From Ischnura elegans (Eukaryota; Arthropoda; Insecta; Odonata; Coenagrionidae), in the NCBI RefSeq assembly GCF_921293095.1, contig NC_060254.1:105114917-105178916 (forward strand): a stretch of DNA of 64,000 nucleotides. Reading direction: 5' to 3'. Both the position numbers and the translations under genes were made by a program. Position 1 is the first letter of the stretch. The number at the start of each line of letters is the position of its first letter. The notes beneath the pieces are model-generated. The model worked only from the letters and a program-made list of their open reading frames with translations. It made no database searches and was not told the origin of the DNA. Shown here piece by piece: positions 48,601 through 59,999 of this stretch.

Positions 48601-48880
48601 TATGTACGTCGTATAATCGCTCTCCATCCTCGTTTAGGCATAATGAGACGGTGACTTCAACGAACGAAGGAACGTTTAAAACAGTCCAGGAAATGAATTC
48701 AACAAATTGAAAACATTCAGAAGTGTGACTCTGCCGAAAGGACGGTTGGTGCTTTCTTCGTAAATAAGAGGAAGGGGAGGTACTGCTTTGCGGACGACAG
48801 TTGAATGCGGACCGTTGATGTACTGTTATTCGTAATGCGGTGACGTGTTTTGCAAACGTACCTAATGACCTTCACACATG
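45666..48880. other. No recognisable gene
   Basis: AT-rich sequence. The longest frame (47843-48103) encodes about 80 residues with no known motif. No transposon ends seen. Confidence 0.4.
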
Positions 48881-48884
48881 ACTA

Positions 48885-49235
48885 GAAAATTCTGGAACAT
48901 TGATCACGTGTGTTTCGACCGTTGGCCGCTCGAGAATTTCCGCGCTATTTTTGTATAATAGCTGAATCATTCGAACGAATCTTATTGGCCGAACGTTTTA
49001 TTGATTTTCCGCGCGATACATTTTTTAATTATAATAAAAAATATTACCGTATTTATTGATGTACTTCATTGGATAAAATTTCAAAGGACCCACATCTTAG
49101 ATATTCAGCGCTTTTTTTCGGTTTTTTGTTGATTAAATAAATAAATCGGTTCGAAATCATCGTGACGTCACAGGCACACGTCACGTGGCTGACGTAGTGT
49201 CGGAACGTCCCCTCCCTCCTATTCTGGACTTCAGT
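48885..49235 (+). promoter_or_regulatory. Putative promoter of the repeated-exon noncoding gene
   Basis: A three-module heat-shock-element match, GAAAATTCTGGAA, lies at 48885-48897 (GAA, two bases, TTC, two bases, GAA). Nearer the start are a perfect CRE palindrome TGACGTCA at 49163-49170, CACGTG at 49182-49187 and a TGACGTAG half site at about 49190. TTCAGTT at 49230-49236 fits the arthropod initiator TCAGTY, with +1 near 49233. No TATA box at the usual distance. A strong donor follows at 49264. The spacing is promoter-like, but activity is inferred. Confidence 0.45.
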
Positions 49236-49263
49236 TCGCGGCAAGCTCTCTTGGGATTAAGAG
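49233..49263 (+). ncRNA. Exon 1 (proposed)
   Basis: From the initiator-like TCAGTT to the donor AAGAG/GTGAGT at 49263/49264. Very short (about 31 nt) if the initiator is used; transcription could start further upstream. Confidence 0.4.
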
Positions 49264-50487
49264 GTGAGTACCTTAATTACTTGTTTGGTGATTCATTTTC
49301 ATATTATTTTCAATGCACTTTCATTGTACTCTTTAAAGTGTAGGATCCTTCGCAAATGCAATTTGTTCAATTCCATTCAGTTATCGAGATTAGAGTGGCA
49401 TATATTTTGAGTCACAATATTTATAACGCCAACTACCTCCATATTCCAACTTTATTACCATGTGCCCGAAGTTAATATTAGTGTCGGAGTAGTTTTTTTA
49501 AAGAACGCTAGTGATAGGGAAATCTCCTCTCGGATTAAAGCCATCCTGTTTTCATTCTTAATCCTGTGACTTTTGAATTGAAATAATTTTTTTTGTGAAA
49601 ATTGGATGTTGGACGTCATTGGACGAAATTCCATAATACTAGATTTATTGCCATTACGAATATTCGATCATTCGATTCGTTTGACCTTTGACAAAGCATC
49701 TACATTCGTTAGGAATATGTGTAAATTATAACAGTTACATTCTGATATGATGTGTCGTCATTTGAAATGAGTAAGTAGTTTTATCTTTACATTTATCGAG
49801 GCTTTTAGAACATCAAATATTTCGATTTGATTGCAGGAATTATGATCCGTAAGGCACTCTGATAGCTTACTTCTAGTACTTCAGCAGGTTAGTTACTATT
49901 TTGACGAATGTCATAATGATGAATTTTATCGCGTTGACTGTAGGTATAAGATATTAACATTAGATTGGAGCAGTGTATTTCATGCCAGCCACGCTGCTTC
50001 GTTGTTGATTGTGAGAGACCATTACATTTCAAAATGAAGCTTCTATCCGCGATTTCTTTAGTTGTTAGCCATTAGGATCCCTTATTCATGCTTTTACTAT
50101 AATTGGTACCTGAATGGCGAGTTATTCCACGTAAGTAATTAATGTTTCAACGAGGTATTTTAAAAAGTCCTTGTTATTTGAACCTAGGAAATTGCAGTTA
50201 ACTTATTTCGTTAATACAAGCACCAGCCTCTCCGGAACCACTCCGCAATAATTTATCACATAATTTTGATGATGAGGAAAAGTAATAGAATATTAGAGGT
50301 CTTAATTGGATTTACAGCACTTCACTTGGCAATATATTTTTTCCACTTACTTCACCTTTGGAGTCGTTAGTACGATAATTTGTTGTAGCCTTTAATATCA
50401 ACATAATCTTTAAGTTATGCTCCATGTAAAGTGTATATTTTTGTCGCGTGAATATTGTCAGCCTTTAACGCGAACTTTTCTTTTCAG

Positions 50488-50591
50488 GTCCTCCATTGAA
50501 TAGGGGTGGCGGATCAGTTCCGTGAAACGGTTGGGGTTGAATGGGGCATTTGCGAAGTGGTTTCAAGGAAGAGGAAGACTGAAGAAATATG
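50488..50591 (+). ncRNA. Exon 2
   Basis: Acceptor CTTTTCTTTTCAG ends at 50487; donor ATATG/GTGAGT at 50591/50592. The 104-nt exon ends in GGAAGAGGAAGACTGAAGAA, the purine-rich signature of this gene. Confidence 0.55.
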
Positions 50592-51094
50592 GTGAGTCAA
50601 TATCATTCACTTCATATGATAGGCCTTTGAATATTCCAATGCATAAATATTTGACTTCTCTATATCTCTGTTAGTAACTAATTAAGAACTAAATCCTGTG
50701 CGGTGCGCAAAAATTAACTTCTTCTGTGATAATTTTTATGATGATATTTCATCATTTCCTATTTTATAATAGTGTTTTGCGCTACGAATTCTCAGCTGTT
50801 TACTGGTATAAATATCCGGGACTATGAAGGCGAAGAGGAATTAAATCTGTTTTAATTTTACGTAGTTCAGGTGAATTTTGCGAGGTTCATTTTAGCATTT
50901 AAACATGCCACGGTCTCCCAAATGCTCTTTCATATCCTTCATTTTTGGTTTCTTAAATACGAAATCAGACGTCTTACTTTTCCGCTCTTACCAACCACTT
51001 GTCATTCGAGGATTGACTTCCTTAGAGCATCAAGTTTTTCAAGATAAGTTCGATTACAATGGTGTGTATTCTACTTTAAGTATTGACTAGGCTT

Positions 51095-52450
51095 CTATTC
51101 TCTCCCACTCTTCTGAGGAATCCCGCAGTCCTCACTAGAACGATGCATTTCATTTTCATACAGCCGAATAATACCCATCAGTTTCTTCACTGCTGTCATT
51201 GCCCATGATTCATTGCCATAGAGAAGCATACTCGAATTGTATGTTCTGATAAAATATTTCCAAACTTAATTTTCATCATAAAATTTCCTGCTTTTCTAAG
51301 CAAATTGATGGTTTATTTTTTCTGGAAAGTATTTTTGCCCTGGGCTGTCCTACTGATTATTTCTCTTTTGTTTTTACAATTGATTATTCTGCCTCCGAAA
51401 TATTTAAACTGGTGACCTCTTCCAATCTTTCTTTCACTAGTTTTATTCTATTCTTAACTTCCTGCCGTTTGCTACACTCTAGTATTTGATGGTGATTTTC
51501 AGATGGCATTGGTCGTTGTTCTGCCCACCTTTACTAGAATGTTTTTCTATTTTACAAATATTATAAGCGTGTCTCCTCGTGCATATTCATCCATGTAAAC
51601 TCCCAATTTTTTCTTGGATGTAATCGGTGCCTTTTTAGTTGTAAACTATGAAAATTACGGGAGAAATAACACCGCCTCAGATCACTTGACTTTTCTCCCA
51701 ATACTTGATTCTTCATAGCTGGGCCCTATAATGTTGGCCCTACCCCTACTTGGTGTTTTTAAACGAATTGTGGATCATTTATATGCCATTGTTAATTAAC
51801 TTCATTCAAAATTATAAGTATGGAATTCCAATCCACACTACTGCTGCGTCAAATTATTCAAGGAAGAAAAAGACTAAAGGAATTTGGCGAGAAACTGGTC
51901 GACCTCTTCCAATGTTTTTTTCCCTAGTTTAATGCTATTCTTATGCTACACTCTAATGTATAATATTCGATATCCATTTAAATTGATTTCGTACTTAGTC
52001 GCCCTCCTATACACGTCTCATTCAGATATTCAATCCATCTCTTCATTTTTATTAGTCATCAGTCAAAAGTTCTCCGTTTTTGTCACTTGCGGTATTCATC
52101 ATACGCTCATTAATTTGAAGAGATTCCCATAGCGAGCTTCTAGTTTTCCTTGCGCACGATGTTTTCATATTCCTCGACCGCTTTTCTCTGGCCTCCTTGA
52201 CTTCATGTCAAATATCGTTCTTTATTCTCCTTTGAAATTCCACGGCTTAAGTATTCTTGTACTTCAGTGGTGCCTCAGTTAGATTCGAGACTTTTTGCGT
52301 GATCCATTCAGATTATTATCCTTCTCCCAAGAACTTCTTCAGCTGCTTCCAATAACCCACTGCTCAAGCGTTTCTGACTCTCTTCTTCTGATTTCTCGGT
52401 CACATCCGATGCTACTTTGGTCTACTCTGCGTCCTCAAATTACACTTGAT
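51095..52450 (-). pseudogene. LINE remnant in the gene's first large intron region
   Basis: The minus strand near 51140-51265 encodes YFIRTYNSSMLLYGNESWAM then TAVKKLMGIIRLYENEM, the LLYGSETW thumb region of non-LTR reverse transcriptases. Near 52180-52390 it encodes pieces like EAAEEVLGRRIIIWMD and EYLSRGISKENKERYL, resembling the linker after the endonuclease. The order is right for a minus-strand LINE with its middle decayed. A segment of about 150 bp near 52380 recurs near 52795, and one near 51340 recurs near 52655, showing local duplication. Antisense to the host transcript. Confidence 0.6.
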
Positions 52451-52899
52451 ACCGAGTTTTCGTAAATTTTTACTTGCCAAATGTTTTTCACCGCTTTCTT
52501 CAGTTTTTAATTTTTTTATTATTAAAGATGAGATAGCATTGTCGCTGATGAGAGCCTTAGGGTAACTTTTACCGTCATTTTTCAAGTTCTTTAATTGTTT
52601 TATTTTCGCTATCGTATCCTCCGTTAGTCGTTTTTTTTCCCTATAATCGCTTCACCTGGGCTGTTCTACTGGTTATTTCTCTTTTGTTTCTACACCTGGT
52701 TATTCTGCTACCAGTGTTTGTTTCCCTGGTTTTATGCCATTCTTGACTCCTTGTGTTTTATTACACTGTAATATTTTATGGTGATAATGTTTCCGACTCT
52801 CTTCCTCTGACTTCTCGGTCATATCCGATGCTATTTTGTTCCCCTCTACCTCCTGAAATTACACTTGATATTCTTAATTTTCTGCCTACCAAATACTTT

Positions 52900-53880
52900 T
52901 CTCGGCTTTCTTAAGTTTTTATTTTATTATTTTTGGTAACATAACATCTCTATGGAGGCATAGTCTCGGTCGTTTTAAGCCTAAGGGTCACTTTTGCCGT
53001 CCATTTTATTGTCGATGAATCGTTTCATCTTCGTAGAATTTAATCAACTTAGAATATATCAAGTCCACTATCACTTTCCTCTTTTTCTTCGACTGTGATC
53101 ATTTTTTATTTTGTATTCGAAACCACTAGCTTGTGTTCTTTGTCAGTCTTTCATTTTGGATTTACATCATCCCTGTTTCTCGGCTTTCCTCGCATCTTAA
53201 AATTCGTCAGTGACGGCATAAAATTCACCGAGAATAATTGCATTTTCTTCACCTCTAATCTGCATGATTATTCCCGCTGATCTTGATTCACTTACTCCAC
53301 TTCTGCATTTCTTAGCAATTTTTTAGGTTTACAAACATTCGGAGATGCAGTAGTTATGGGTTTTGCTTTATATCTTAACCATTACCTACCTTTCATCATA
53401 CATTTGGTGGCTTTTTAATTGTCGCTTTTGATAAGCATTATACTTATTACAGCATTAATATTTAGCGATCCTTCGTGTATTAATCTGGAGCTTGCACTCC
53501 ACAAGTCTCCCACTCCGGGCAACTGTATTTCGCCGATTCGTAGCTATGACATAAAGGGATAGTTGTGGTGGTCGACCTTAGCCTTCTACGTCGCAGTATT
53601 TTAGGCATTTAATTGACATTACGGCGCCTGTAGTGAGTAAAGTATCGATTTTTTAAATAATACTCTCGGATGTTTCGTTAAAATCCTTTCCATCATTTCT
53701 TCCGTTAGGGTGTAGCAAAGTTCAACCTATTAATACTTTACAGCCCCACCAACAAATTGATAGCGATAATCGCTATGCCAACGAAAAAACTTTTAAGTCT
53801 ATGTCGCTGCGTCAATTTTCGGGTGGCGCTAACATTTCCCGAAGAATGATGGTCGCATTCTGAAGTGAATCAGATGAAGT
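52900..53880. other. No recognisable gene
   Basis: Intronic, T-rich on this strand. May include more decayed LINE sequence, but no motif was recognised. Confidence 0.35.
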
Positions 53881-53984
53881 AGGAACTGTTATTCATACAT
53901 ATTTATTGGTAGTGAACCCAGATAGAAAGCCAGGCAATGGTGAAAAAAAAGAAATTCGGCTATTTAAGAATCAGTTAAAAACTT

Positions 53985-54740
53985 TTATTCATATATATTT
54001 ATTGGTATTCGTTTCAGGGGGGAATGGGAGTTGGAGGAGTAGGTTGTTGAGTGCCTTTTCCGAATTACGGTTTGACAAGTACGAATTATTTTAAGGCCGG
54101 TGTCTCTGTTGAGATTGTTCTTCTCCACTTTTTTTATTTCGATGGCTTCTCTGACGAGTCTTTTTTGAAAGCCTTTCACGTAGGCGACAATTTCTGTTCC
54201 TTTAAGGTCGATTGCGTGGCCCAGCGCTGCGTGTTCGGCTGCCGTGGACTTAATTGACTACCCCAGTTGAATTGCTCTCTCGTGTTCCTCCTGGCGTGTT
54301 CTAACTGATCTGCCAATGTAGTTCTTCCCACAGGTTTGACAAGGGATCCGGTAGACTCCTTCGACTTGTAGTGGAGCTCTGTCCTTGACGGGTTTTAAGA
54401 GATTTTTTATCTGCACGTGAGGAGAGAAGATTGTCCTTATCTGATATGTTCATAGGATATTTCCAAATCTGTCCGTTGTCCTATTTATGTGCAGTAGACT
54501 TTCTTTTGGTCGCTGATGTTATTTGTTGAGGAGTTCGCTGTTTCTGCGGTGTCTGCTTTGTCCTCAACATTCTTTTTCATGACCTTAATCAGTGCTCGTT
54601 AGATAATTCTTTCGTCGAATTCATTTCCCCGCAGAAAGGCCTCTAGTTTCCGCCTTTCTTCGGCAAAGTTGTTTTGGTCGATTATTGTGTTGGAGCGGTG
54701 ACTCAGGGCGCTTACCACTCCATTTATTTGTGCTAAGTGA
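53985..54740 (-). pseudogene. Fourth PLE fragment: end of reverse transcriptase plus GIY-YIG endonuclease
   Basis: The minus strand encodes INGVVSALSHRSNTIIDQNN, AEERRKLEAFLRGNEFDERI (the segment after the reverse transcriptase), then PLQVEGVYRIPCQTCGKNYI, GRSVRTRQEEHERAIQ (GIY-YIG with CxxC and YIG intact), STAAEHAALGHAIDL and FQKRLVREAIEIKKVEKNNL, NRDTG. In-frame stops lie at about 54599-54601 and 54258-54260, and a few residues after YIG are missing. This lineage differs from the copy at 5.5-9.5 kb. It lies antisense within the proposed intron. Confidence 0.85.
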
Positions 54741-54899
54741 TGAGTATATGCCCATGTTCAACTCTCCTCTTTGTACATTTGAGTTTTCAATTGCATGTAG
54801 CCACCCACGAGCCCCACTTAACTGATGGAGCCGGGTCTGTGAAAAATCGGAATTAATGTCAGCAAATGGAAAGCACTGAGGAAGAGCTTGGAAGTGTTT

Positions 54900-55345
54900 T
54901 CTTTCGGGCTCCGTGGCGAATAATTTCCTCTCTTTAGATTTTCCTGTCTTTAGAAAGTATTTGTACCTACCGTCTATGTATAACTACTACATTATATATT
55001 TGCGTTGTTGTTATAGATATATACTATATCTCCTCCTCTAGGATCATCAAAACTATTTCAACTAAGAATACATCGTACGTAAGAACGCATAGTAAGAATA
55101 GAATATTTAATGCGTGTTGTCGATACTAAGCGTAAGAATTTAACTCAATCGAGGATTGACAGATATTGGTCGCATGCACACGATGATATAACTATGGCCA
55201 CTTTCCTTGCTGATTTCCAAAGGTATTTATTTCCACATTTTTTTCAGCATTCAAGCAAAAAATACCACTTTCGTCTGTCAACTATATATTTACTCTGTAT
55301 CGAACAAGCCAATTCCTACGAATATTACATCTTTGGGGGTATCCA
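54900..55345. other. No recognisable gene
   Basis: AT-rich intronic sequence between the PLE fragment and the piggyBac-like MITE. Confidence 0.4.
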
Positions 55346-55349
55346 TTAA

Positions 55350-55928
55350 CCCTTTCGACACAGTGGTGTTGTTGCCTTAGCATGACTGTTGGACTGAGCC
55401 CCAAGGGTCCCTTCCGTCCCCTCTGTACGGACCATTTTGCAGGACATTGGTTAAGAAGGGTCTCACGGATAATCACACTCCCTCAGCGCCAATCTTTTTC
55501 GACTTTTCCGCATTATCTCGGGATCAAAGTATAGTTGGTCTTCCTCCTTTCCGGGTTGATAGCCCTAGTAGCAGAATTGGTTCCGGGTCAACTCATGATT
55601 AGTTTATGTGAATTTTCTACATGGATAATTGTTGTTTGTCCGTATGTTGCAGTCTTCGAATTCAATTCCTCGGTTTCTTTTCTGTGCAATGTCAACTTTT
55701 GAACGGAGCTCTGCCGTCCTAACCAACGGATTTAATGCATTAACAATTTATATGTTGATGGTCCAGATAAGGTTTCGCGTATCCTCGACCGGCATAAAAG
55801 GGCAACGATACGGATATTTACGGCATTCCTTGGCCTGCGTCGGAAAATATATGACGAATATTTGCGGCTTTCGTCCTCCGTGTCAAAAACCGTCCGGGCG
55901 AATATTTACTTTTTTAGTAGCGAAAGGG
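55350..55928. mobile_element. piggyBac-like MITE with TTAA target
   Basis: TTAA at 55346-55349 and 55929-55932 flank inverted ends CCCTTTCG and CGAAAGGG. About 580 bp, with an open frame at 55629-55949 that runs out of the element and has no transposase motif. The right ~130 bp (GGATATTTACGGCATTCCTT, GAATATTTGCGGCTTTCGTC) is shared with decayed repeats near 17465-17700, 16441 and 11300. Confidence 0.75.
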
Positions 55929-55932
55929 TTAA

Positions 55933-57619
55933 TTAGATGTGGCGTTTAGGAGGGGCGAGAGGATCGAGTCGATTCTCACCCAATCTCACGTGGGGGTCCT
56001 TGCAAGTATCACGTAATTTTTTTCTAAAAAAATGATAAAACATTGCTTTTTAATAAATCTAACGAATGAAGGTTAGATTATGGTATTTACACTAAACATA
56101 CGTTTTCAATTCTGTCGCGATAATAACGCATGGATATGGGTCATCGTTTTAAGTTATTGATTTTTTATTTTACCACTAAGATAACCCGTGAAATATAGAA
56201 ATAAGGTTCGCTTGACTGCCTCCTTTGTTTCCAGTATCAAGTTCAACGATTTATGTGAAGAGAGAAGGAAATTTTTATGCAAATATTGACTGATCATTGA
56301 TTAAAAATTATCTTCCGTATTAATTTATCCAAAATAAACTAGATAAAGTTAAATCGTGATCTCGGTGGAACAAAGCAACTTTGGATTTGTACAAATTGGA
56401 ATTCAAAGAATCATGTTCAACTTGTAATTTTATACTATATCGTGTGGTCAATAAAATAATTTTTTTAGTTATATATTTAAATTTTGCTGCCTGCCTATTT
56501 TTTAAAACAAAAAAATTGATACGGTGTAATATTTCCCAAAATGTTTGTATGCTATGTATTTCTTTGGTACTGCTTATTCTACGAATTCTCTAGTGTTGCT
56601 ATTATAATACTTAAAGTTATATATTTCTAAGTCATTTTACATATTTATACAAATCTTTCACTGCTAAAATAAAGTGGATATAGAGAATTCCACATTAAAG
56701 TACAATGATTTCATCTGTTACGTGAGATTTTAATATACCTACCCTATTCAATATCACTTTAGAAAGCTCCCAAAGAAATAGACTGTTGTTTAAAAGTCAC
56801 TGAACAAATATGTGAATTTCTATAGAATTTTTTGGGTGTCCTTCTTTTTAAATAAACAGCCTTTGTTTTAGCATCCATTTCCACGATTTATAAAGACAGG
56901 CGGGTATAATATTTTGAGTCATTCCACCTCAATTTCAAAAAAGCTTGTCCCGTAGGGTGTCAGATTTTGATGAATTCATGGTTGATAGTTTATAGTTGAA
57001 GCTGTAGGTCATACTACTATGATATAGACTACCAGTCTATGAGTAGGTACACGTCCATATACTAGTATTAAAAATAATCGGAAAGCCGCACGGGAGAAAA
57101 AGTAAACGTTCAAATATTTCCAAAAAATATCATTCAGGAGTTGATTTAAATTTAATTTTTGTTATTCTAAGGCAATGATTGAGCCTGCATTCTAAAGATT
57201 AAATGCTTGGGCCACTTCCGAGATGTGTTATTTGAAAAAAGTTGATTTGTTGAACAATATTTTAAATATTTAGATATAACAATAATAGATAGGTGCACTT
57301 TAGCAATATTTTACTCAAAGTGACTACCGAAAGGACTTATCAGTAAAATAAGCAATAAATAATGTCTCTACGACAATTTGATAGTTAAATTGTTGGATTT
57401 ATATGATTTAGCGCAATTTTTTTAGGAAAATAATCGATAACGTATTAAAACCATATATGAAAAAAAGATCTCACGGTATTTAGTGTGTGGTTGATGAAGA
57501 CCCATACAGGTATCAAAATCTGAGTCTCTTAGGGACAATCGCTTGTTGAATTAAGGTGGATTGACCCATGTTTAATAATCTAACCCCCGAATTTAACTTA
57601 ATTTTTTGCTCTCTTCTAG
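55933..57619. other. Intronic sequence, nothing recognised
   Basis: Very AT-rich; no transposon end or coding similarity seen. Confidence 0.4.
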
Positions 57620-57837
57620 GTGCAACCAATCCCCGGACATGAGGGGAAGAATGAAAGGTGGAGCAGGAAGAATAAAGAAGAGAAGAAGACGATGGCCTCG
57701 CGGGACACCCAATGCTAATTCCTTTTATGTTATTCGGAGAGATTTGACTCGAATTTTAATCCTCTTTTTTGCTCTTTCAATTTCAGAATGAATATTGAAG
57801 AGTATGAACACCATTCATCGACTTGAGTTGAAGGCTG
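57620..57837 (+). ncRNA. Exon block 3-4
   Basis: The acceptor TTTTTTGCTCTCTTCTAG ends at 57619. The following ~95 nt (AGGGGAAGAATGAAAGG, GGAAGAATAAAGAAG, CGATGGCCTCGCGGGAC) aligns to the repeated exon at 59048, so it is an older copy. A second acceptor at 57786 and donor GGCTG/GTAAGAG at 57837/57838 bound a 51-nt exon. No good donor is seen for the first part, so it may be one exon (57620-57837) with an internal alternative acceptor. Confidence 0.45.
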
Positions 57838-58247
57838 GTAAGAGTGCAGTTTTCCTCGGGCGCTGTTCATTGCCGTATATTTTCATCAGGTTTACATCAG
57901 GTAATCTAGAACGTGAAATGGTAAAATAGGGCCGACCTAAACCACACAACAGGAGTTTTGAGAGACTCCTGGTGGAAAGTGAATTCACCCTCGATTATCA
58001 AAGCACGAGCTCTAGGTAAAAACAGTACACGAAAGGTAACGGCTCGAAGGAGCAAGTTTGAAAAGGTTTCGAAACAGCGCTGAAACAAAGGTACCACAAA
58101 GTGCACTTAAACGTTATTTACTACGAATGAGACCGGTCCCAGGAGACAAAGAATGCATTCTTAGGCAGGAAATCTACGTGGTTATTTTTGTGTGTGTAGT
58201 TTTTTTTAGGTATTTGGGTGGGTTTGTACTAACACCATTTATTGCAG

Positions 58248-58330
58248 GAGTGAAGAATGAAGACGTAGCTGAGGCCCCGAAGATTGAAGACATCGAAGGG
58301 GGCCTCGAAGAATGAAGAGGGAAGATAATG
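58248..58330 (+). ncRNA. Purine-rich exon with TACTAAC branch point
   Basis: A perfect TACTAAC lies about 17 nt before the acceptor ATTTATTGCAG (ends 58247). The exon contains GAAGAATGAAGAC, GAAGATTGAAGACATCGAAG and GAAGAATGAAGAGGG. The donor is weak (AAT/GTGTGT near 58328). Confidence 0.4.
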
Positions 58331-58434
58331 TGTGTGCATATCGGGAATGAGTGGACATTGATAATCCCTCGCCTGAACTGGGTTTACTTTGTTTGTACTT
58401 AATTGTAACATGTCTGTAACTCCTTCCCTTCCAG

Positions 58435-58490
58435 CCATGAAGATTGAAGACATCAAATTGAGCTCGAAGAACGGCAAGAATACGAGAACG
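58435..58490 (+). ncRNA. Purine-rich exon repeating the previous exon's motif
   Basis: The acceptor CTCCTTCCCTTCCAG ends at 58434. The exon starts CCATGAAGATTGAAGACATC, nearly the same as CGAAGATTGAAGACATC in the exon at 58248, so the two are duplicates. The donor is uncertain. Confidence 0.35.
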
Positions 58491-58654
58491 TGTGTTTTTT
58501 CATCTATCGTGTGATTTCGTGTGATATTTTTCTGCGTGTGATTATTTATATTTGCGTGTGCTGCGAGTATTTTTCCGTTGCGTCGCGTTAGGGTTTGTGT
58601 GTTAGTGTTATTTATTTATTTGTTTGTGCATGCACTAATCTTACCTCTTCACAG

Positions 58655-58755
58655 AATCAAGCCATCGCTGGACTTCAAGGAAGGAAGAGTGAGGACTGCA
58701 CGAAGAAGAGGAGATTGAAGACGCAAGTATTCACGGAAGAAAGAAGAGAAGCATC
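58655..58755 (+). ncRNA. Exon, oldest member of the tandem exon series
   Basis: The acceptor CTTACCTCTTCACAG ends at 58654; donor GCATC/GTAAGA at 58755/58756. The exon starts AATCAAGCCATCGCTGGAC, homologous to GTCCGCAAGCCATCGCTGGA in the next three. Its downstream intron (TTGGGCCCTTATGGCCAATG) is also shared. Confidence 0.5.
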
Positions 58756-59047
58756 GTAAGAAGACGTGTGCGATATTTGCGGCTTAGTTTTGGGCCCTTA
58801 TGGCCAATGAAAAAAAAATATTTGCGTAAGGCTAGGCGTTTATTCCGTGCGTTAGTTTTAGTTATTTTTTGCCGCGGTTTTGCATTACGGATTCCATTGC
58901 GTCATGCAGGAATGTGGCTGTGGCTAGGTAGGAAATTTATGATTTCCTATCGATGCCATTGTCTCGTTCTTGTGTGATGCTTTGGAGTGGTGCAAATCCT
59001 CGGAAGGGTTTTTTATTTGTGTATGCACTAACCCGCTCTCTCCCTAG

Positions 59048-59187
59048 GTCCGCAAGCCATCGCTGGATGTGAAGAGAAGAATGAAGATTCATCGGAAGAA
59101 TAGAAGACAGACGATGATGGCATCGCGGGACCAGAAGATGGCGACATCTTAGCTTTGGGCCCTTTAGGCCAATGAACATAAATTTGC
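59048..59187 (+). ncRNA. Repeated exon, copy 1
   Basis: Acceptor CCCGCTCTCTCCCTAG ends at 59047; possible donor TTTGC/GTAAGG at 59187/59188. Contains GAGAAGAATGAAGATTCATC, GGAAGAATAGAAGACAGACG. A frame from the exon start runs about 34 codons to a TAG, so it is not a through-running coding exon. Confidence 0.5.
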
Positions 59188-59408
59188 GTAAGGCTAGGCG
59201 TTTTTTCCGTGCGTTAGCTTTAGTTTTTTGTGCCGTGGTTTTGCATTACAAATTCCATTGCGTCATGCAGGAATGTGGCTGTGACTAGGTAGGAAATTCA
59301 TGATTTCCTATCGATGCCATTGTCTCGTTCTTGTGTGATGCTTTGGAGTGGTGCAAATCCTCGGAAGGGTTTTTTATTTGTGTATGCACTAACCCGCTCT
59401 CTCCCTAG

Positions 59409-59548
59409 GTCCGCAAGCCATCGCTGGATGTGAAGAGAAGAATGAAGATTCATCGGAAGAATAGAAGACAGACGATGATGGCATCGCGGGACCAGAAGAT
59501 GGCGACATCTTAGCTTTGGGCCCTTTAGGCCAATGAACATAAATTTGC
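59409..59548 (+). ncRNA. Repeated exon, copy 2
   Basis: Same sequence and splice sites as copy 1, 361 bp downstream. Confidence 0.5.
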
Positions 59549-59769
59549 GTAAGGCTAGGCGTTTTTTCCGTGCGTTAGCTTTAGTTTTTTGTGCCGTGGT
59601 TTTGCATTACAAATTCCATTGCGTCATGCAGGAATGTGGCTGTGACTAGGTAGGAAATTCATGATTTCCTATCGATGCCATTGTCTCGTTCTTGTGTGAT
59701 GCTTTGGAGTGGTGCAAATCCTCGGAAGGGTTATTTATTTGTGTATGCACTAACCCGCTCTCTCCTTAG

Positions 59770-59894
59770 GTCCGCAAGCCATCGCTTGACATGCTGAGAA
59801 AAGTGGAAAGAAGACACTTGGAAGAAGATGGGATGGTGCACCTCACCGAGCCGGCTTCTTGCGGCTCTACATGAGTTGCAGCAGATAAGGAGCG
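59770..59894 (+). ncRNA. Repeated exon, copy 3, hybrid 3' half
   Basis: It begins like the other copies (GTCCGCAAGCCATCGCTTGA) and then diverges to new sequence (GGAAAGAAGACACTTGGAAG). The donor GGAGCG/GTATGA is at 59894/59895. This copy marks the right end of the tandem series. Confidence 0.5.
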
Positions 59895-59999
59895 GTATGA
59901 TCTCATAATATTGATTCAAATTTGGTTCATTTTTCACATATAATTTTTTTAATTAACGAGTTGATTGAGAATTTTCAATGTTACATTCATTAACGGAAC

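Larger units (their letters stand above)
58776..59775 (+). repeat. Tandem 361-bp exon-plus-intron units
   Basis: Acceptors at 59047, 59408 and 59769 are exactly 361 bp apart. The units from about 58911 to 59632 are nearly identical across intron, branch point (GCACTAACCCG), acceptor, exon and donor. A more diverged earlier unit (58655-58910) has a 393-bp spacing. The near-identity of intronic sequence indicates very recent duplication. Confidence 0.9.

Noticed and set aside
59048-59894. Repeated exons considered as a protein-coding basic repeat
   Set aside because: A stop (TAG) lies inside each repeated exon in the frame that looks most protein-like, and frames do not carry across the junctions.
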